From Streptomyces sp. CC208A (GTDB lineage: Bacteria > Actinomycetota > Actinomycetes > Streptomycetales > Streptomycetaceae), in assembly GCF_030010625.1 (NCBI RefSeq), contig NZ_JASCXN010000005.1, positions 62,001 to 126,000 on the forward strand: a DNA stretch of 64,000 bases. The letters are read 5' to 3'. The notes under the pieces were generated by a model. That model did not search any database. It saw only the letters and a list, made by a program, of their open reading frames with translations, and was not told the DNA's origin. The position numbers were made by a program, and so were the translations under genes. Numbering within the stretch: position 1 is the first letter of the stretch; the number at the start of each line of letters is the position of its first letter. This document shows, one piece after another, positions 9,740 through 18,229 of this stretch.

Positions 9740-10699
9740 TCAACCTCGCAGCTTCGGGTCGAGGGCTTCGCGCATGGCCTCGCCGAGCAGGGTGAAGCCG
9801 AGGGCGGTGATGATGATGGCGACCGCCGGATACATGGACATCATCGGCGCGTTGTCGAAGAAGCGTTCCGCCTGCGAGAGCATGACGCCCCACTCGGGGA
9901 CCGACGGGTCGGGGTTGCCGAGTCCGAGGTAGGAGAGGGCGGCCGCCTCGATGATGGCGGTGGCCAGGCTCAGGGTGGCCTGGACGATCACCGGGCTCAG
10001 CGAGTTCGGCATGATCTGGGTGAAGACGATCCGCCGCTTGCGGATGCCGAGCGAGCGGGCCGCGAGGACGTAGTCGCTGCCGCCCTGGGCGAGCATCGAA
10101 CCGCGCAGCAGCCGGGCGAAGATCGGGATCTGCACCACACCGACGGCGATCATCACGGTGGTGAGCGACTGGCCCAGCACGGCGGCGACGGAGACGGCGA
10201 GGAGCAGCGAGGGCAGCGCCAGCATGATGTCGGTGACGCGCATGACGGCGTCGTCGATCCGGCGTCCCATGCGGCCGCCGAGCGTGGCCGCCGCGCCCGA
10301 CACGATGCCGATGAGGGCGCCGATCAGCAGGCCGATGAGCATGGAGACCACGCCGACGAGCAGGGTCTGGCGGGCGCCGACGAGCATGCGGGAGAAGACG
10401 TCGCGGCCCAGGTGGTCGAGGCCGAACCAGTTCTCGCCGCGCGCGCCGACGAACTCTCCCCGGTTGGGGAAGACCTCGCCGCGCCAGGCCTGGTCGGTCG
10501 GGGCGTGGGGGGCGATCCACGGGCCGACGACGGCGAGCAGGACGAACCCGGCGATGATCACGGCGCCGATGATCGCCATCTTGCTGGCGCGCAGCCGGCG
10601 CATCGCCTCGCGCCACAGGCTGGCGCCGCTGGCGGTCTCGGTCCTCGCCGTGAGCTGGGCGAGCCGGTCGACCTTGGAAGCGGTGTTGATCAGACTCAT
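9740..10699 (-). CDS. oppC: Oligopeptide ABC transporter permease, OppC type
   Basis: A 319-residue inner-membrane permease. It has an N-terminal OppC_N segment with one helix (MAIIGAVIIAGFVLLAVVGP), a periplasmic HAPTDQAWRGEVFPNRG stretch and FGLDHLGRDVFSRMLVGAR, then five more helices. The coupling EAA loop is YVLAARSLGIRKRRIVFTQI. Start at ATG 10699 overlaps the oppB stop (ATGA). A much longer in-frame reading upstream of 10699 is antisense-like arginine-rich sequence over oppB and was discarded. Confidence 0.92.
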   Translation of the reverse strand: MSLINTASKVDRLAQLTARTETASGASLWREAMRRLRASKMAIIGAVIIAGFVLLAVVGPWIAPHAPTDQAWRGEVFPNRGEFVGARGENWFGLDHLGRDVFSRMLVGARQTLLVGVVSMLIGLLIGALIGIVSGAAATLGGRMGRRIDDAVMRVTDIMLALPSLLLAVSVAAVLGQSLTTVMIAVGVVQIPIFARLLRGSMLAQGGSDYVLAARSLGIRKRRIVFTQIMPNSLSPVIVQATLSLATAIIEAAALSYLGLGNPDPSVPEWGVMLSQAERFFDNAPMMSMYPAVAIIITALGFTLLGEAMREALDPKLRG

Positions 10700-11694
10700 C
10701 AGTGCACCCGCACCCTCGGATCGATGACGCTGTACGCGAGATCGACGAGCATGTTGATCAGCACGTAGATCATCGCGATGAACATGATGAAGCCGACGAG
10801 CACCGGGTAGTCGCGGGCGTCGATGGCCGTGCGGATGAAGGAGCCGATGCCTCCGAAGGAGAAGACCGACTCGGTGAGCACGGCGCCGGAGAGCAGGCTG
10901 CCGGTGAGCAGGCCGACGGCGGTGACCACGGGCAGCAGCGCGTTGCGCAGGACGTGCCGGCCGCGGACGACCCGGCGCTCCAGGCCCTTGGACTCGGCGG
11001 TGCGGATGTAGTCCTCGCCGAGCACCTCCAGGACGCTGGCGCGGGTCATGCGGACGATGACGGCGAGCGGGATGGAAGCCAGGGCGATGCCGGGCAGCAC
11101 CAGGTGCATGAGGGCGTCCCAGGAGGCGTCGAACTCGCCGGTGAGGATGCCGTCGAGGACGGCGAAGCCGGTCACACTGGTGGCGTCGATGCCGGTGGAC
11201 TGGCGGCCGAAGGTGCCGAAGATCCCGCCGAAGGCGCCCTTGAGCAGGTCCGCCAGGAAGAAGACCGGGATGCAGATGCCCACCAGGGAGCCGGAGACGG
11301 AGGCCACGTCCAGCCAGCCGCCGCGGTTGCGGGCCGCCAGGTAGCCGAGCGGGACGCCCACGACGACGGCCAGGAACATGGCCGCGAGGCTGAGTTCGAC
11401 CGTGGCGGGGAAGCGCAGCACGAACTCGTCCCAGACGGGCTGCCCGGTCTGCACCGAGGTGCCCAGGTCGAGGTCGATGAGCCGCTTGAGGAAACGTCCG
11501 TACTGGACGTGGATCGGCTGGTCGAGTCCCAGCGCGCGGTTGATGCGCGCCACATCGGCTTCGGTCGCCCGCTCGCCCAGGATCGCTGAGGCGGGTCCGC
11601 CGGGCAGCCGGTTCAGCCAGATGAAGAGCAGAACCGACAGGCCGAGCAGGGTGGGTATGAGCTGGAGAAGTCGTCGTACGACGAGTCGCAACAC
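10699..11694 (-). CDS. oppB: Oligopeptide ABC transporter permease, OppB type
   Basis: A 331-residue permease with six hydrophobic segments. It begins MLRLVVRRLLQLIPTLLGLS, has LGLDQPIHVQYGRFLKRL in the external loop typical of OppB/DppB, and the EAA loop DYIRTAESKGLERRVVRGRH that contacts the ATPases, followed by the conserved LTESVFSFGGIGSF segment. It lies 95 nt after oppA, with a hairpin in the gap. Confidence 0.93.
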   Translation of the reverse strand: MLRLVVRRLLQLIPTLLGLSVLLFIWLNRLPGGPASAILGERATEADVARINRALGLDQPIHVQYGRFLKRLIDLDLGTSVQTGQPVWDEFVLRFPATVELSLAAMFLAVVVGVPLGYLAARNRGGWLDVASVSGSLVGICIPVFFLADLLKGAFGGIFGTFGRQSTGIDATSVTGFAVLDGILTGEFDASWDALMHLVLPGIALASIPLAVIVRMTRASVLEVLGEDYIRTAESKGLERRVVRGRHVLRNALLPVVTAVGLLTGSLLSGAVLTESVFSFGGIGSFIRTAIDARDYPVLVGFIMFIAMIYVLINMLVDLAYSVIDPRVRVH

Positions 11695-11740
11695 CCCGCA
11701 TGCCCCTTTCTTGCGTTGGTCAGGAGTCGGATGCGCGGAC

Positions 11741-11771
11741 GCCCGGCCACGAGAGGAACGCGTGACCGGGC
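11741..11771 (-). other. Intercistronic hairpin between oppA and oppB
   Basis: GCCCGGCCACGAG at 11741-11753 pairs with 11759-11771 around a 5-nt loop with two mismatches. Such hairpins between a binding-protein gene and its permease genes often raise the ratio of binding protein by partial termination or 3'-end protection. That role is inferred from position only. Confidence 0.5.
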
Positions 11772-11789
11772 GGACCGCTTACGGGTGTG

Positions 11790-13460
11790 TTACTTGAAGG
11801 AGACCTCGGCGAAGTTCTCCTGCGTCAGCGGGGAGACCTTCGGCGGGACGACGTTCTTGCCGAACGCGATGGCCGGCGGGGAGGAGGACAGCGGGAGACC
11901 CGGCAGGTACTCCATGATCGCCTCGTTGGCGGCCTTGTAGAGGTCGGTGCGCTTGGTCGGGTCGCCCTGGAGCGAGCCGGCCTTCACCTTGCCGAAGAGC
12001 GCCTCGTCCTTGAAGCCCCACTGCTTGTCGTACCCGGCGAACCAGGTGCCGATGAAGTTGTAGCCGTCGTTGAAGTCACCGGTCCAGCCGAGCAGGTGCA
12101 GCGGGCAGGAGCCGGCCTCGACCGCGTCCAGGTAGTCCGGGTTCCACTTGGCCGGCTTCGGGTTGACCTTGATGCCGGCCTTCTCCAGGTCGGCCTTGAT
12201 CAGCTCGAAGATGTCCTGCGGGGCGGGCATGTACGGGCGGGTGACCTCGGTCGGGTAGCAGAAGTCGACCGCGAGCTTGGACTCGCCGGCGGAGGCGAGG
12301 AGCTCCTTGGACTTGGCGGTGTCGAAGGCGTACGTCTTCACCTTGTCCGAGTGGCCGGCGACCGTGTCGGGCATGAACTGGGTCGCGACCTTGCCGCCCT
12401 CGGGCAGCTGGGTCTTGACGATGTTCTCGCGGTCGACGGCGTGCGCGATGGCCTGGCGGACGGCGGGCTTCTTCAGCGCCGCGTTGGCCTCCTGCGACAT
12501 GCCGAGGTAGAGCAGGTTGAAGACGTCACGGGTCGGGACGTTGAAGCCCGCGCTCTCCAGGGTCTTGATGTCGGCGGGCGCGACCAGGTCGTAGCCGTCG
12601 ATGTCACCGGCCTGCAGCGCCTGACGGCGGCTGCTCTCGGTGTCGATCGTGCGGAAGACCAGGTTCTTCACCTTGGCCTTGTCGCCCCAGTAGTCGTCGA
12701 AGCGCTCAAGGGTGACTTCCTTGTTGCCCTTGTTCCACTTCGTGATCTTGTACGGGCCGGTGCCGGCGACCGTGCCGGCCTCCTGGCTGTACTTGGGGTA
12801 CGTGATGGCGTCGCCCTTGGCGGTCGCCTCCTGCTTCGCGTACTCCTGCAGCGCCTTCGGCGAGTGGATCGCGAGGGCCTGCAGCGAGAAGCCGCCCGGC
12901 AGGTTGGCGGAGGGCTCGAGGACCTCGATGACGGCCGTGTTCTCGTCCTTGGCGGTGCAGGACTTGTAGTTCGGCTTGGGGGCTTCCTTGTCCTCGTTGG
13001 CCTTGAAGCCGCCCATGATGGTCTGCCAGTAGTAGGAGACCGCGCTCGACTGGTAGGTGCCCTTCCAGTTGAACCAGTAGTCGTAGTTGGCGCAGACCGC
13101 CGCCGCGTTCAGGGTCTCGCCGTCGTGGAACTTCACGCCCTGGCGGAGGTTGAAGGTCCAGACGGTGCCCTCGGGGTTGCTCGACCACTTCTCGGCGAGC
13201 CCGCCGACCAGCTCGCTGCCGCCCGACTCGTGCTCCAGGAGCGCCTCGAACGCCTGGCGGGTGACCCGGAAGGTCTCGCCGTCGCTCGCGAGGGCCGGGT
13301 CGAGAGAGGCCGGGTCGCCCGGGGCGCCGAACACGAAGGTGTCCTTGGCCTTGGACTTGTTCTCGTCCTTGTCCCGGTCGCTCGCGCAGCCCGTGGCGAT
13401 GAGGCCGACCGTGAGGGCCGCCGTCAGAGCCCGGGTCGACCGGGAATTGAGTATGCGCAT
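11790..13460 (-). CDS. oppA: Oligopeptide-binding lipoprotein (SBP family 5)
   Basis: A 556-residue extracellular solute-binding protein that captures peptides for the OppBCDF importer. Residues 1-24 form a lipoprotein signal peptide, with the acylated Cys at 25 in LIATGC. The mature part starts with charged linker DRDKDENKSKAKD, then FGAPGDPASLDPAL, ALLEHESGG and LRQGVKFHDGETLNAAAVC, the SBP_bac_5 signature region. ATG at 13460 is the start. It is first in the operon; no regulatory box is obvious in the 217 nt upstream. Confidence 0.93.
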   Translation of the reverse strand: MRILNSRSTRALTAALTVGLIATGCASDRDKDENKSKAKDTFVFGAPGDPASLDPALASDGETFRVTRQAFEALLEHESGGSELVGGLAEKWSSNPEGTVWTFNLRQGVKFHDGETLNAAAVCANYDYWFNWKGTYQSSAVSYYWQTIMGGFKANEDKEAPKPNYKSCTAKDENTAVIEVLEPSANLPGGFSLQALAIHSPKALQEYAKQEATAKGDAITYPKYSQEAGTVAGTGPYKITKWNKGNKEVTLERFDDYWGDKAKVKNLVFRTIDTESSRRQALQAGDIDGYDLVAPADIKTLESAGFNVPTRDVFNLLYLGMSQEANAALKKPAVRQAIAHAVDRENIVKTQLPEGGKVATQFMPDTVAGHSDKVKTYAFDTAKSKELLASAGESKLAVDFCYPTEVTRPYMPAPQDIFELIKADLEKAGIKVNPKPAKWNPDYLDAVEAGSCPLHLLGWTGDFNDGYNFIGTWFAGYDKQWGFKDEALFGKVKAGSLQGDPTKRTDLYKAANEAIMEYLPGLPLSSSPPAIAFGKNVVPPKVSPLTQENFAEVSFK

Positions 13461-13632
13461 GCGTCCACCCCTGGGTCGCCATGTGTGGTCTTGACCGGCC
13501 GAACGCTACTGGCGAGTGACGGTACTGAGAACAGTCCGCATAGCGGTGATACCAACCTGAGACCCGGACACTCACCAAATCGGTCCGATGCCGGACATCG
13601 GTGGCGGGAGCGGGCCCAAAGCGGACGCAAAA

Positions 13633-13667
13633 CCCCACCCTGGCAAGCCATTTCGACCGGGGTGGGG
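13633..13667 (-). terminator. Rho-independent-like terminator after the first SseB-like gene
   Basis: On the minus strand CCCCACCC (13667-13660) pairs with GGGTGGGG (13640-13633) and is followed directly by TTTT (13632-13629), one of the few U-tailed hairpins in the window. It lies 10 nt beyond the stop at 13678. A second short inverted repeat, CCGATG-N5-CATCGG, is at 13585-13601. Confidence 0.7.
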
Positions 13668-13677
13668 GAAGGGGGCG

Positions 13678-14472
13678 TCAGAGGGGCCGCACCGACGGGT
13701 AGCCGTATCCCGGACGGTGGGATCCCGCATGCTGGGACGGGGCGCCGTGGGCCTCGCGGTCGTAGAAGGGGCGGGCGTGGGCCCGCAGCCAGAGCGCCAC
13801 CGGGTCGTACGCATCGGAGAGCGCGACCGTCGAGACGGGCAGCCCCTCGGGCACGGCGCCGATCGACTGCCGCATCATCGCCCGCACCTCGTCGACGGTC
13901 GCCGCCGAGCCGTCGTACAGGTCGAGCCCGATGACCAGGTACGGGGTCCCGAGCGCGGGCTGCACCCAGCCGCGGCGCAGCGAGCGGACGGCCGGGGTCC
14001 GGTGCGCGTTCTGGGTGAGCTGGGCGTAGAACTGCGGGAGTTCCAGGGCGGGTTCGGAGACCCGGAGCGGTCCTGCGGGCATCCGGTCGAGGCCGGTGGC
14101 GATCCGGCGCAGATCGGCCCAGGGGATGCCGACGCCGCCGCCGGGGGCGTGCGGGTTGAGCCAGACGCCCCAGCGCTCGGGGTAGAGGGCACGGGCGATC
14201 TCGCGGCCCGTGACGCGCTCGTGGGCGCGCTGCCAGCCGGAGGCGGCGAGCTCGCCGGCGGAGGTGACGCAGGGGGCGTAGCCGTACCCGTCGACCTCCA
14301 TGTTGCCGTACTGGGCCTCCGGCGAGCCGGGGCCGCCCTGCCAGAGCAGCATGTACAGCTCTCCGTCGGCCAGGGCGTGCAGCAGGCCCTCGTACGCGTC
14401 GTAGCGTCCGGGCGCCACCTGGCGCAGCATGTGCTCGACCTGGCCGGTCGTGGCGCCGCCTGACGCGCTCAC
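13678..14472 (-). CDS. SseB-domain protein
   Basis: A 264-residue protein of the enhanced-serine-sensitivity SseB family. The N-terminal half (QVEHMLRQVAPGRYDAYEGLLHALADGELYMLLW) matches the start of the domain; the C-terminal half (FYAQLTQNAHRTPAVRSLRRGWV, LVIGLDLYD, AMMRQSIGAVP) matches the SseB C-terminal domain. A Gly/Pro/His-rich tail of about 25 residues follows. No catalytic residues are known for the family. It is the second of two adjacent SseB-like genes with the same strand and a 104-nt gap. GTG start, preceded by AGAGGGG. Confidence 0.75.
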   Translation of the reverse strand: MSASGGATTGQVEHMLRQVAPGRYDAYEGLLHALADGELYMLLWQGGPGSPEAQYGNMEVDGYGYAPCVTSAGELAASGWQRAHERVTGREIARALYPERWGVWLNPHAPGGGVGIPWADLRRIATGLDRMPAGPLRVSEPALELPQFYAQLTQNAHRTPAVRSLRRGWVQPALGTPYLVIGLDLYDGSAATVDEVRAMMRQSIGAVPEGLPVSTVALSDAYDPVALWLRAHARPFYDREAHGAPSQHAGSHRPGYGYPSVRPL

Positions 14473-14576
14473 CCTGGTCCCGCCCCTCTGTCCTCTGTGT
14501 CGTACGGCTCGGTTCGGTGGTTCGGTCTCGGTCGGTCCAGCTTAGACAGGGCCGACGGCTCGGGCAGGGCCCGCGG

Positions 14577-15317
14577 TCATCCGGTGGCGCGCTGGTAGAA
14601 GGGGCGCACCTGTTCCAGCATCCAGTCGCCGACCGGGTCCTGGGCCATGTCGAGGAGGATCAGGTTGACCGGCCAGGCGACCTCGACCCGGCCGAGGGCG
14701 CGGCCGAGGGCGTCCAGCGGCGCGTTGCGGTCGACGCCGTCCCAGCCGGTGAGCTGGACGCCGATGAAGAGGGCCGGTTCGGTGCCCTCGACGCTGGCGA
14801 GGGTGCGGCGGGCGGTGGCGACCACGCCGGTGGCCTCGAACTCGGCGGAGGCGGCGGCGAGGAAGTCGACCGGGTCGTCCTGCCAGTCGGGCTCGAAGAG
14901 CCGGACCCGGCCGCCGCTCGCGGGCCCGTCGAGGGCGGTGCGGCCGACCCGGCACAGCTCGGCGACGGCGGGCGGGGGCAGCGGGACGCCGACGGTGCCG
15001 CCGGGGTTCACGGCGATCCCGAGCTGCGGCGGCAGGCCGCGGGCGAAGTCACGGGCGGGGGCGACGGCGAAGGACATGTGGGTGCCGACGCAGGCGAGGA
15101 ACTGCTCCTGCGAGCTGTAGACGGGGACGTAGGCGGCGCCGCCGATCTCCATGGTGGCGAGGTCCAGGTCGGCGCTGTCGGGGCCGCCGCCGTTGGGCAG
15201 CGGGACCCAGACCTGGCTGCGGCCGAGCACCTCGATGAGCCGGCCCCCGGCGGCGGGCTCCCCGAGCGCGGCGACGAGCGCCTCTTCCAGCTCGTTGCCC
15301 GGCCACGTCACGTCCAC
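14577..15317 (-). CDS. SseB-domain protein
   Basis: A 246-residue paralogue of the next gene downstream. After the start the domain begins at once with NELEEALVAALGEPAAGGRL, then VWVPLPNGGGPD, MEIGGAAYVPVYSS and the C-terminal FLAAASAEFEATGVVATARR and LFIGVQLTGWDGVDR. The GTG at 15317 is preferred: it has GGGGACGGAAAG just upstream and begins next to the conserved domain. The frame stays open to a GTG at 15386, but that extension is encoded by an exact tandem repeat at 15355-15398 and has no ribosome-binding site. Function unknown. Confidence 0.72.
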   Translation of the reverse strand: MDVTWPGNELEEALVAALGEPAAGGRLIEVLGRSQVWVPLPNGGGPDSADLDLATMEIGGAAYVPVYSSQEQFLACVGTHMSFAVAPARDFARGLPPQLGIAVNPGGTVGVPLPPPAVAELCRVGRTALDGPASGGRVRLFEPDWQDDPVDFLAAASAEFEATGVVATARRTLASVEGTEPALFIGVQLTGWDGVDRNAPLDALGRALGRVEVAWPVNLILLDMAQDPVGDWMLEQVRPFYQRATG

Positions 15318-15354
15318 GGTGCTTTCCGTCCCCAATTCTCGTACGGCCCCTTCT

Positions 15355-15398
15355 CGTACGGCACCGGCCCATCGGCCGTACGGCACCGGCCCATCGGC
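15355..15398. repeat. Exact 22-bp tandem repeat upstream of the SseB-like gene
   Basis: Two identical head-to-tail copies of a 22-bp unit beginning CGTACGGCACCGG, at 15355-15376 and 15377-15398. A shorter related repeat, TTCTCGTACGGC, occurs at 15336-15347 and 15351-15362. They lie across the likely 5' untranslated region of the gene at 14577-15317. Confidence 0.9.
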
Positions 15399-15475
15399 CC
15401 CGGTCCCGGCCGTCCCGCAGCACCCTAACGCCGCCCCGACCCGCCCGTGACCAGAACCCGCCCCTCAGACGGCCC

Positions 15476-16147
15476 TCAGGCGGCTTGGCGGAAGCCGATA
15501 CGGCGCAGCGCGGCGGCGGCTTCCCGGTCGAGGAGGGTCGCGGAGGCGCAGCCGCGCGGCGGGCGGCCCGCCTCGACGGCGGCGACCAGGCGGCCGACGG
15601 CGCGGCGGTGCCGGGCGAAGGCGTACGCGGACACCCCCCGGCCCCGCTCGCGCTGTCCGTCCCTGGCGGTGGCCGGGTCGACGTCGAGGAGCACCAGGTG
15701 GAGGGCGCGGCCGCGGCGGGCGGCGGAGCGGGCGAGCCAGCCGCGGACCCAGGACTGGGTGCCGCAGTCGTGGACGACGACCCCGGCGCCGGAGCGCAGG
15801 GCCCGGTACAGCCCGGCGTAGTGCGCGATCCGGACCAGCGGACGGTAGAGCGCGTACGGCAGGAGGCGGGGCATCCGGGCCTCCCAGCGCTCCCGGACGT
15901 CCTGGGAGTCGATGCCGCCGCCCTCGGCCGCCCGCCGCAGCAGGGTGGACTTGCCGCTGCCGGGCAGGCCGGAGACGACCACGACGTCACCGGCCGCGAA
16001 GAGCAGGGCGCGCGGGCCGCGCCCGCCGCGCTCGCGCAGGTCCCGCACCACGCGCGCGTGCGCACGGGTCCGGGCGCGGGCACGTTCGGTCGGCTGGGCG
16101 GGTATGGCGGCGTCGGTCGCGAAGACGCCGGTGTGCTGGATCCTCAT
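15476..16147 (-). CDS. P-loop ATPase/kinase-like protein
   Basis: A 223-residue protein with one P-loop, VVVSGLPGSGKSTLLRRAAEG, near residue 57. Downstream are DSQDVRERWEARMP, a VVVHDCGTQSW strand and LHLVLLDVDPATARDGQRERGRGV, the layout of small nucleotide/zeta-like kinases where the last part forms a lid. The N-terminal 45 residues are Arg/Ala-rich. The ATG at 16147 has GGGGGGAG five bases upstream. Substrate unknown. It diverges from the gcvT operon; the two promoters share 16148-16326. Confidence 0.72.
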   Translation of the reverse strand: MRIQHTGVFATDAAIPAQPTERARARTRAHARVVRDLRERGGRGPRALLFAAGDVVVVSGLPGSGKSTLLRRAAEGGGIDSQDVRERWEARMPRLLPYALYRPLVRIAHYAGLYRALRSGAGVVVHDCGTQSWVRGWLARSAARRGRALHLVLLDVDPATARDGQRERGRGVSAYAFARHRRAVGRLVAAVEAGRPPRGCASATLLDREAAAALRRIGFRQAA

Positions 16148-16243
16148 CGCTGCTCCCCCCTCGGGCCCCCGCGGACGTCTTGGGAGACCTCAGGAGACCC
16201 TTGCCCACGGAGTGTAAAGAAACGGTAATCCGAGACAAGCGAT

Positions 16244-16273
16244 TTGCGGCGCCGACACCGCGTGCAATGATGT
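16244..16273 (+). promoter_or_regulatory. Candidate promoter of the gcvT operon
   Basis: TTGCGG at 16244-16249, an 18-nt spacer and TGATGT at 16268-16273 resemble a housekeeping sigma promoter. It lies about 50 nt before the first riboswitch aptamer, which would give a short 5' leader. This is pattern matching only. Confidence 0.4.
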
Positions 16274-16326
16274 GCGCGCCAGGCGCGTTCCGCGCCGTAC
16301 AACCGCATACCGGCCGCTCGAATCCG

Positions 16327-16517
16327 CGCGGGAGAGTTCCGGACCGGCCCCTTCGGCCGTCCGGGCGCCGAAGGAGCAAGACCCTCCCTTGAATCTCTCA
16401 GGCCCCGTACCGCGCGGATGAGGCAGATCTGAAAAGCGGACCGCGTCGTCGCGGTCCCACCCAAGGTGCAAGCTGGGGATGCCCCCGGTGAACCTCTCAG
16501 GTTCCATGACAGATGGG
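16327..16517 (+). promoter_or_regulatory. Tandem glycine riboswitch
   Basis: Two consecutive glycine aptamers. The first runs from CGCGGGAGAG (16327) through GCGCCGAAGGAGCAA (16365-16379) to CTCTCAGGCCCC (16394-16405) and closes with CCGCGCGG. The second follows directly (16418-16517) with CACCCAAGGTGCAAGC (16459-16474) and CCTCTCAGGTTCC, ending ACAGATGGGGA. These are the conserved core motifs of the gcvT RNA family. A 69-nt expression platform separates it from the gcvT start. In S. griseus such riboswitches are reported to switch on the glycine cleavage genes when glycine is high; the same ON logic is inferred here. Confidence 0.95.
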
Positions 16518-16586
16518 GAGGACGTCCTCGCCCGTCATGTGTTTTCGTCACCGATCACGCCCTTGGGACCCGGGAGCCACCTTCCA

Positions 16587-17717
16587 ATGAGCACTGCCCC
16601 CCGCCTGACCGCCCTCGATGCCCTGCATCGTTCCCTGGGCGCGACCATGACCGACTTCGCCGGCTGGGACATGCCGCTGCGGTACGCCAGCGAGCGCGAC
16701 GAGCACAACGCCGTCCGCACCAAGGCCGGCCTCTTCGACCTCTCCCACATGGGCGAGATCACCGTCACCGGCCCGCAGGCCGCGGAACTGCTCGACTACG
16801 CCTTGGTCGGCAACATCTCCACGATCGGCGTCGGCCGCGCGCGCTACACGATGATCTGCCAGGAGGACGGCGGCATCCTCGACGACCTGATCGTCTACCG
16901 CCTCGGCGAGACGGAGGCTGCGTCTTCTCACTACATGGTCGTCGCCAACGCCTCCAACGCCCAGATCGTCCTGGACGCCCTGGTGGCCCGCGCCGAGGGC
17001 TTCGACGCCGAGGTGCGCGACGACCGCGACGCGTACGCCCTGATCGCCGTGCAGGGCCCCGAGTCCCCCGGCATCCTGAAGCGGCTCACCGACGCCGACC
17101 TGGACGGTCTGAAGTACTACGCGGGCCTCCCCGGCACCGTCGCCGGCGTCCCCGCGCTCATCGCCCGCACCGGCTACACCGGCGAGGACGGCTTCGAGCT
17201 CTTCCTGAAGCCGGAGCACGCCGAGGGCGTGTGGAAGGCGCTGACCGAGGCGGGCGCGGGCGTCGGCCTGATCCCGTGCGGCCTGTCCTGCCGCGACACG
17301 CTCCGCCTGGAGGCGGGCATGCCGCTGTACGGGCACGAGCTCACCACCTCCCTCACCCCCTTCGACGCCGGTCTCGGCCGGGTCGTGAAGTTCGAGAAGC
17401 CGGGCGACTTCGTCGGCCGCAAGGCGCTGGAGGCCGCCGCCGAGCGCGCCGAGACCGCCCCGCCGCGCAAGCTGGTCGGCCTGGTCGCCGAGGGCCGCCG
17501 CGTCCCGCGCGCCGGCATGGCGGTCGTCGCCGGCGGCGAGGTCATCGGCGAGGTCACCTCCGGCGCCCCGTCCCCGACGATCGGCAAGCCGATCGCGATG
17601 GCGTACGTCGACGCGTCGCACGCGGCCCCCGGCACCGAGGGTGTAGGGGTGGACATCCGCGGCTCCCACGAGCCGTACGAGGTCGTCGCGCTGCCGTTCT
17701 ACAAGCGGCAGAAGTGA
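16587..17717 (+). CDS. gcvT: Aminomethyltransferase, glycine cleavage T protein
   Basis: The T protein (376 residues) takes the aminomethyl group from lipoylated GcvH, passes the carbon to tetrahydrofolate and releases ammonia. It begins MSTAPRLTALDALHRSLGATMTDFAGWDMPLRY, has SHMGEI, QGPESPGIL, the TGYTGEDGFELF folate-site segment and CRDTLRLEAGMPLYGHEL with the catalytic Asp equivalent nearby. An in-frame Met at 16479 lies inside the riboswitch and is rejected; the ATG at 16587 has GGGAG ten bases upstream and starts the conserved protein. First gene of gcvT-gcvH-glyA. Confidence 0.96.
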   Translation: MSTAPRLTALDALHRSLGATMTDFAGWDMPLRYASERDEHNAVRTKAGLFDLSHMGEITVTGPQAAELLDYALVGNISTIGVGRARYTMICQEDGGILDDLIVYRLGETEAASSHYMVVANASNAQIVLDALVARAEGFDAEVRDDRDAYALIAVQGPESPGILKRLTDADLDGLKYYAGLPGTVAGVPALIARTGYTGEDGFELFLKPEHAEGVWKALTEAGAGVGLIPCGLSCRDTLRLEAGMPLYGHELTTSLTPFDAGLGRVVKFEKPGDFVGRKALEAAAERAETAPPRKLVGLVAEGRRVPRAGMAVVAGGEVIGEVTSGAPSPTIGKPIAMAYVDASHAAPGTEGVGVDIRGSHEPYEVVALPFYKRQK

Positions 17718-17827
17718 CGCGCCGCAAGCGCCGCAAGTGACGCAGAAGTGACACATCCGTATCAGGACGCGTCTCACCCCGTAAGACCACGTACATCAGC
17801 ACTCCCCCGATCCAGGAGAATCAGGCC

Positions 17828-18205
17828 ATGAGCAACCCCCAGCAGCTTCGCTACAGCAAGGAGCACGAGTGGCTGACGGACGCCGTTGACGGCGTCGCGA
17901 CCGTCGGCATCACCGAGCACGCGGCGAACGCGCTCGGCGACATCGTGTACGTCCAGCTCCCCGAGGTCGGCGCCACCGTCACCGCGGGCGAGGAGTGCGG
18001 CGAGCTGGAGTCGACCAAGTCCGTGAGCGAGCTGTACTCCCCCGTCTCGGGCGAGGTCGTCGAGGCCAACCAGGACGTCGTGGACGACCCGGCGCTGGTC
18101 AACACCGCTCCGTTCGAGGGCGGCTGGCTGTTCAAGGTGCGCATCGCGGAGGAGCCGGGCGACCTGCTCACCGCCGACGAGTACACCGCCTTCACCGCAG
18201 GCTGA
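17828..18205 (+). CDS. gcvH: Glycine cleavage H protein
   Basis: A 125-residue lipoyl carrier that shuttles the aminomethyl group between the P, T and L proteins. The lipoylated residue is Lys64 in [20 protein letters not shown]. The start is preceded by AGGAGAATCAGGCC. It lies 110 nt after gcvT and 24 nt before glyA. The P protein gene is not in this window, so the system depends on a gcvP elsewhere. Confidence 0.97.
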   Translation: MSNPQQLRYSKEHEWLTDAVDGVATVGITEHAANALGDIVYVQLPEVGATVTAGEECGELESTKSVSELYSPVSGEVVEANQDVVDDPALVNTAPFEGGWLFKVRIAEEPGDLLTADEYTAFTAG

Positions 18206-18229
18206 CCGAGACCCCCTAGGGATCGCTTC

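Noticed and set aside
16479..16586. In-frame Met that would extend GcvT by 36 residues
   Set aside because: It lies within the second glycine aptamer and the added residues are not part of the family.
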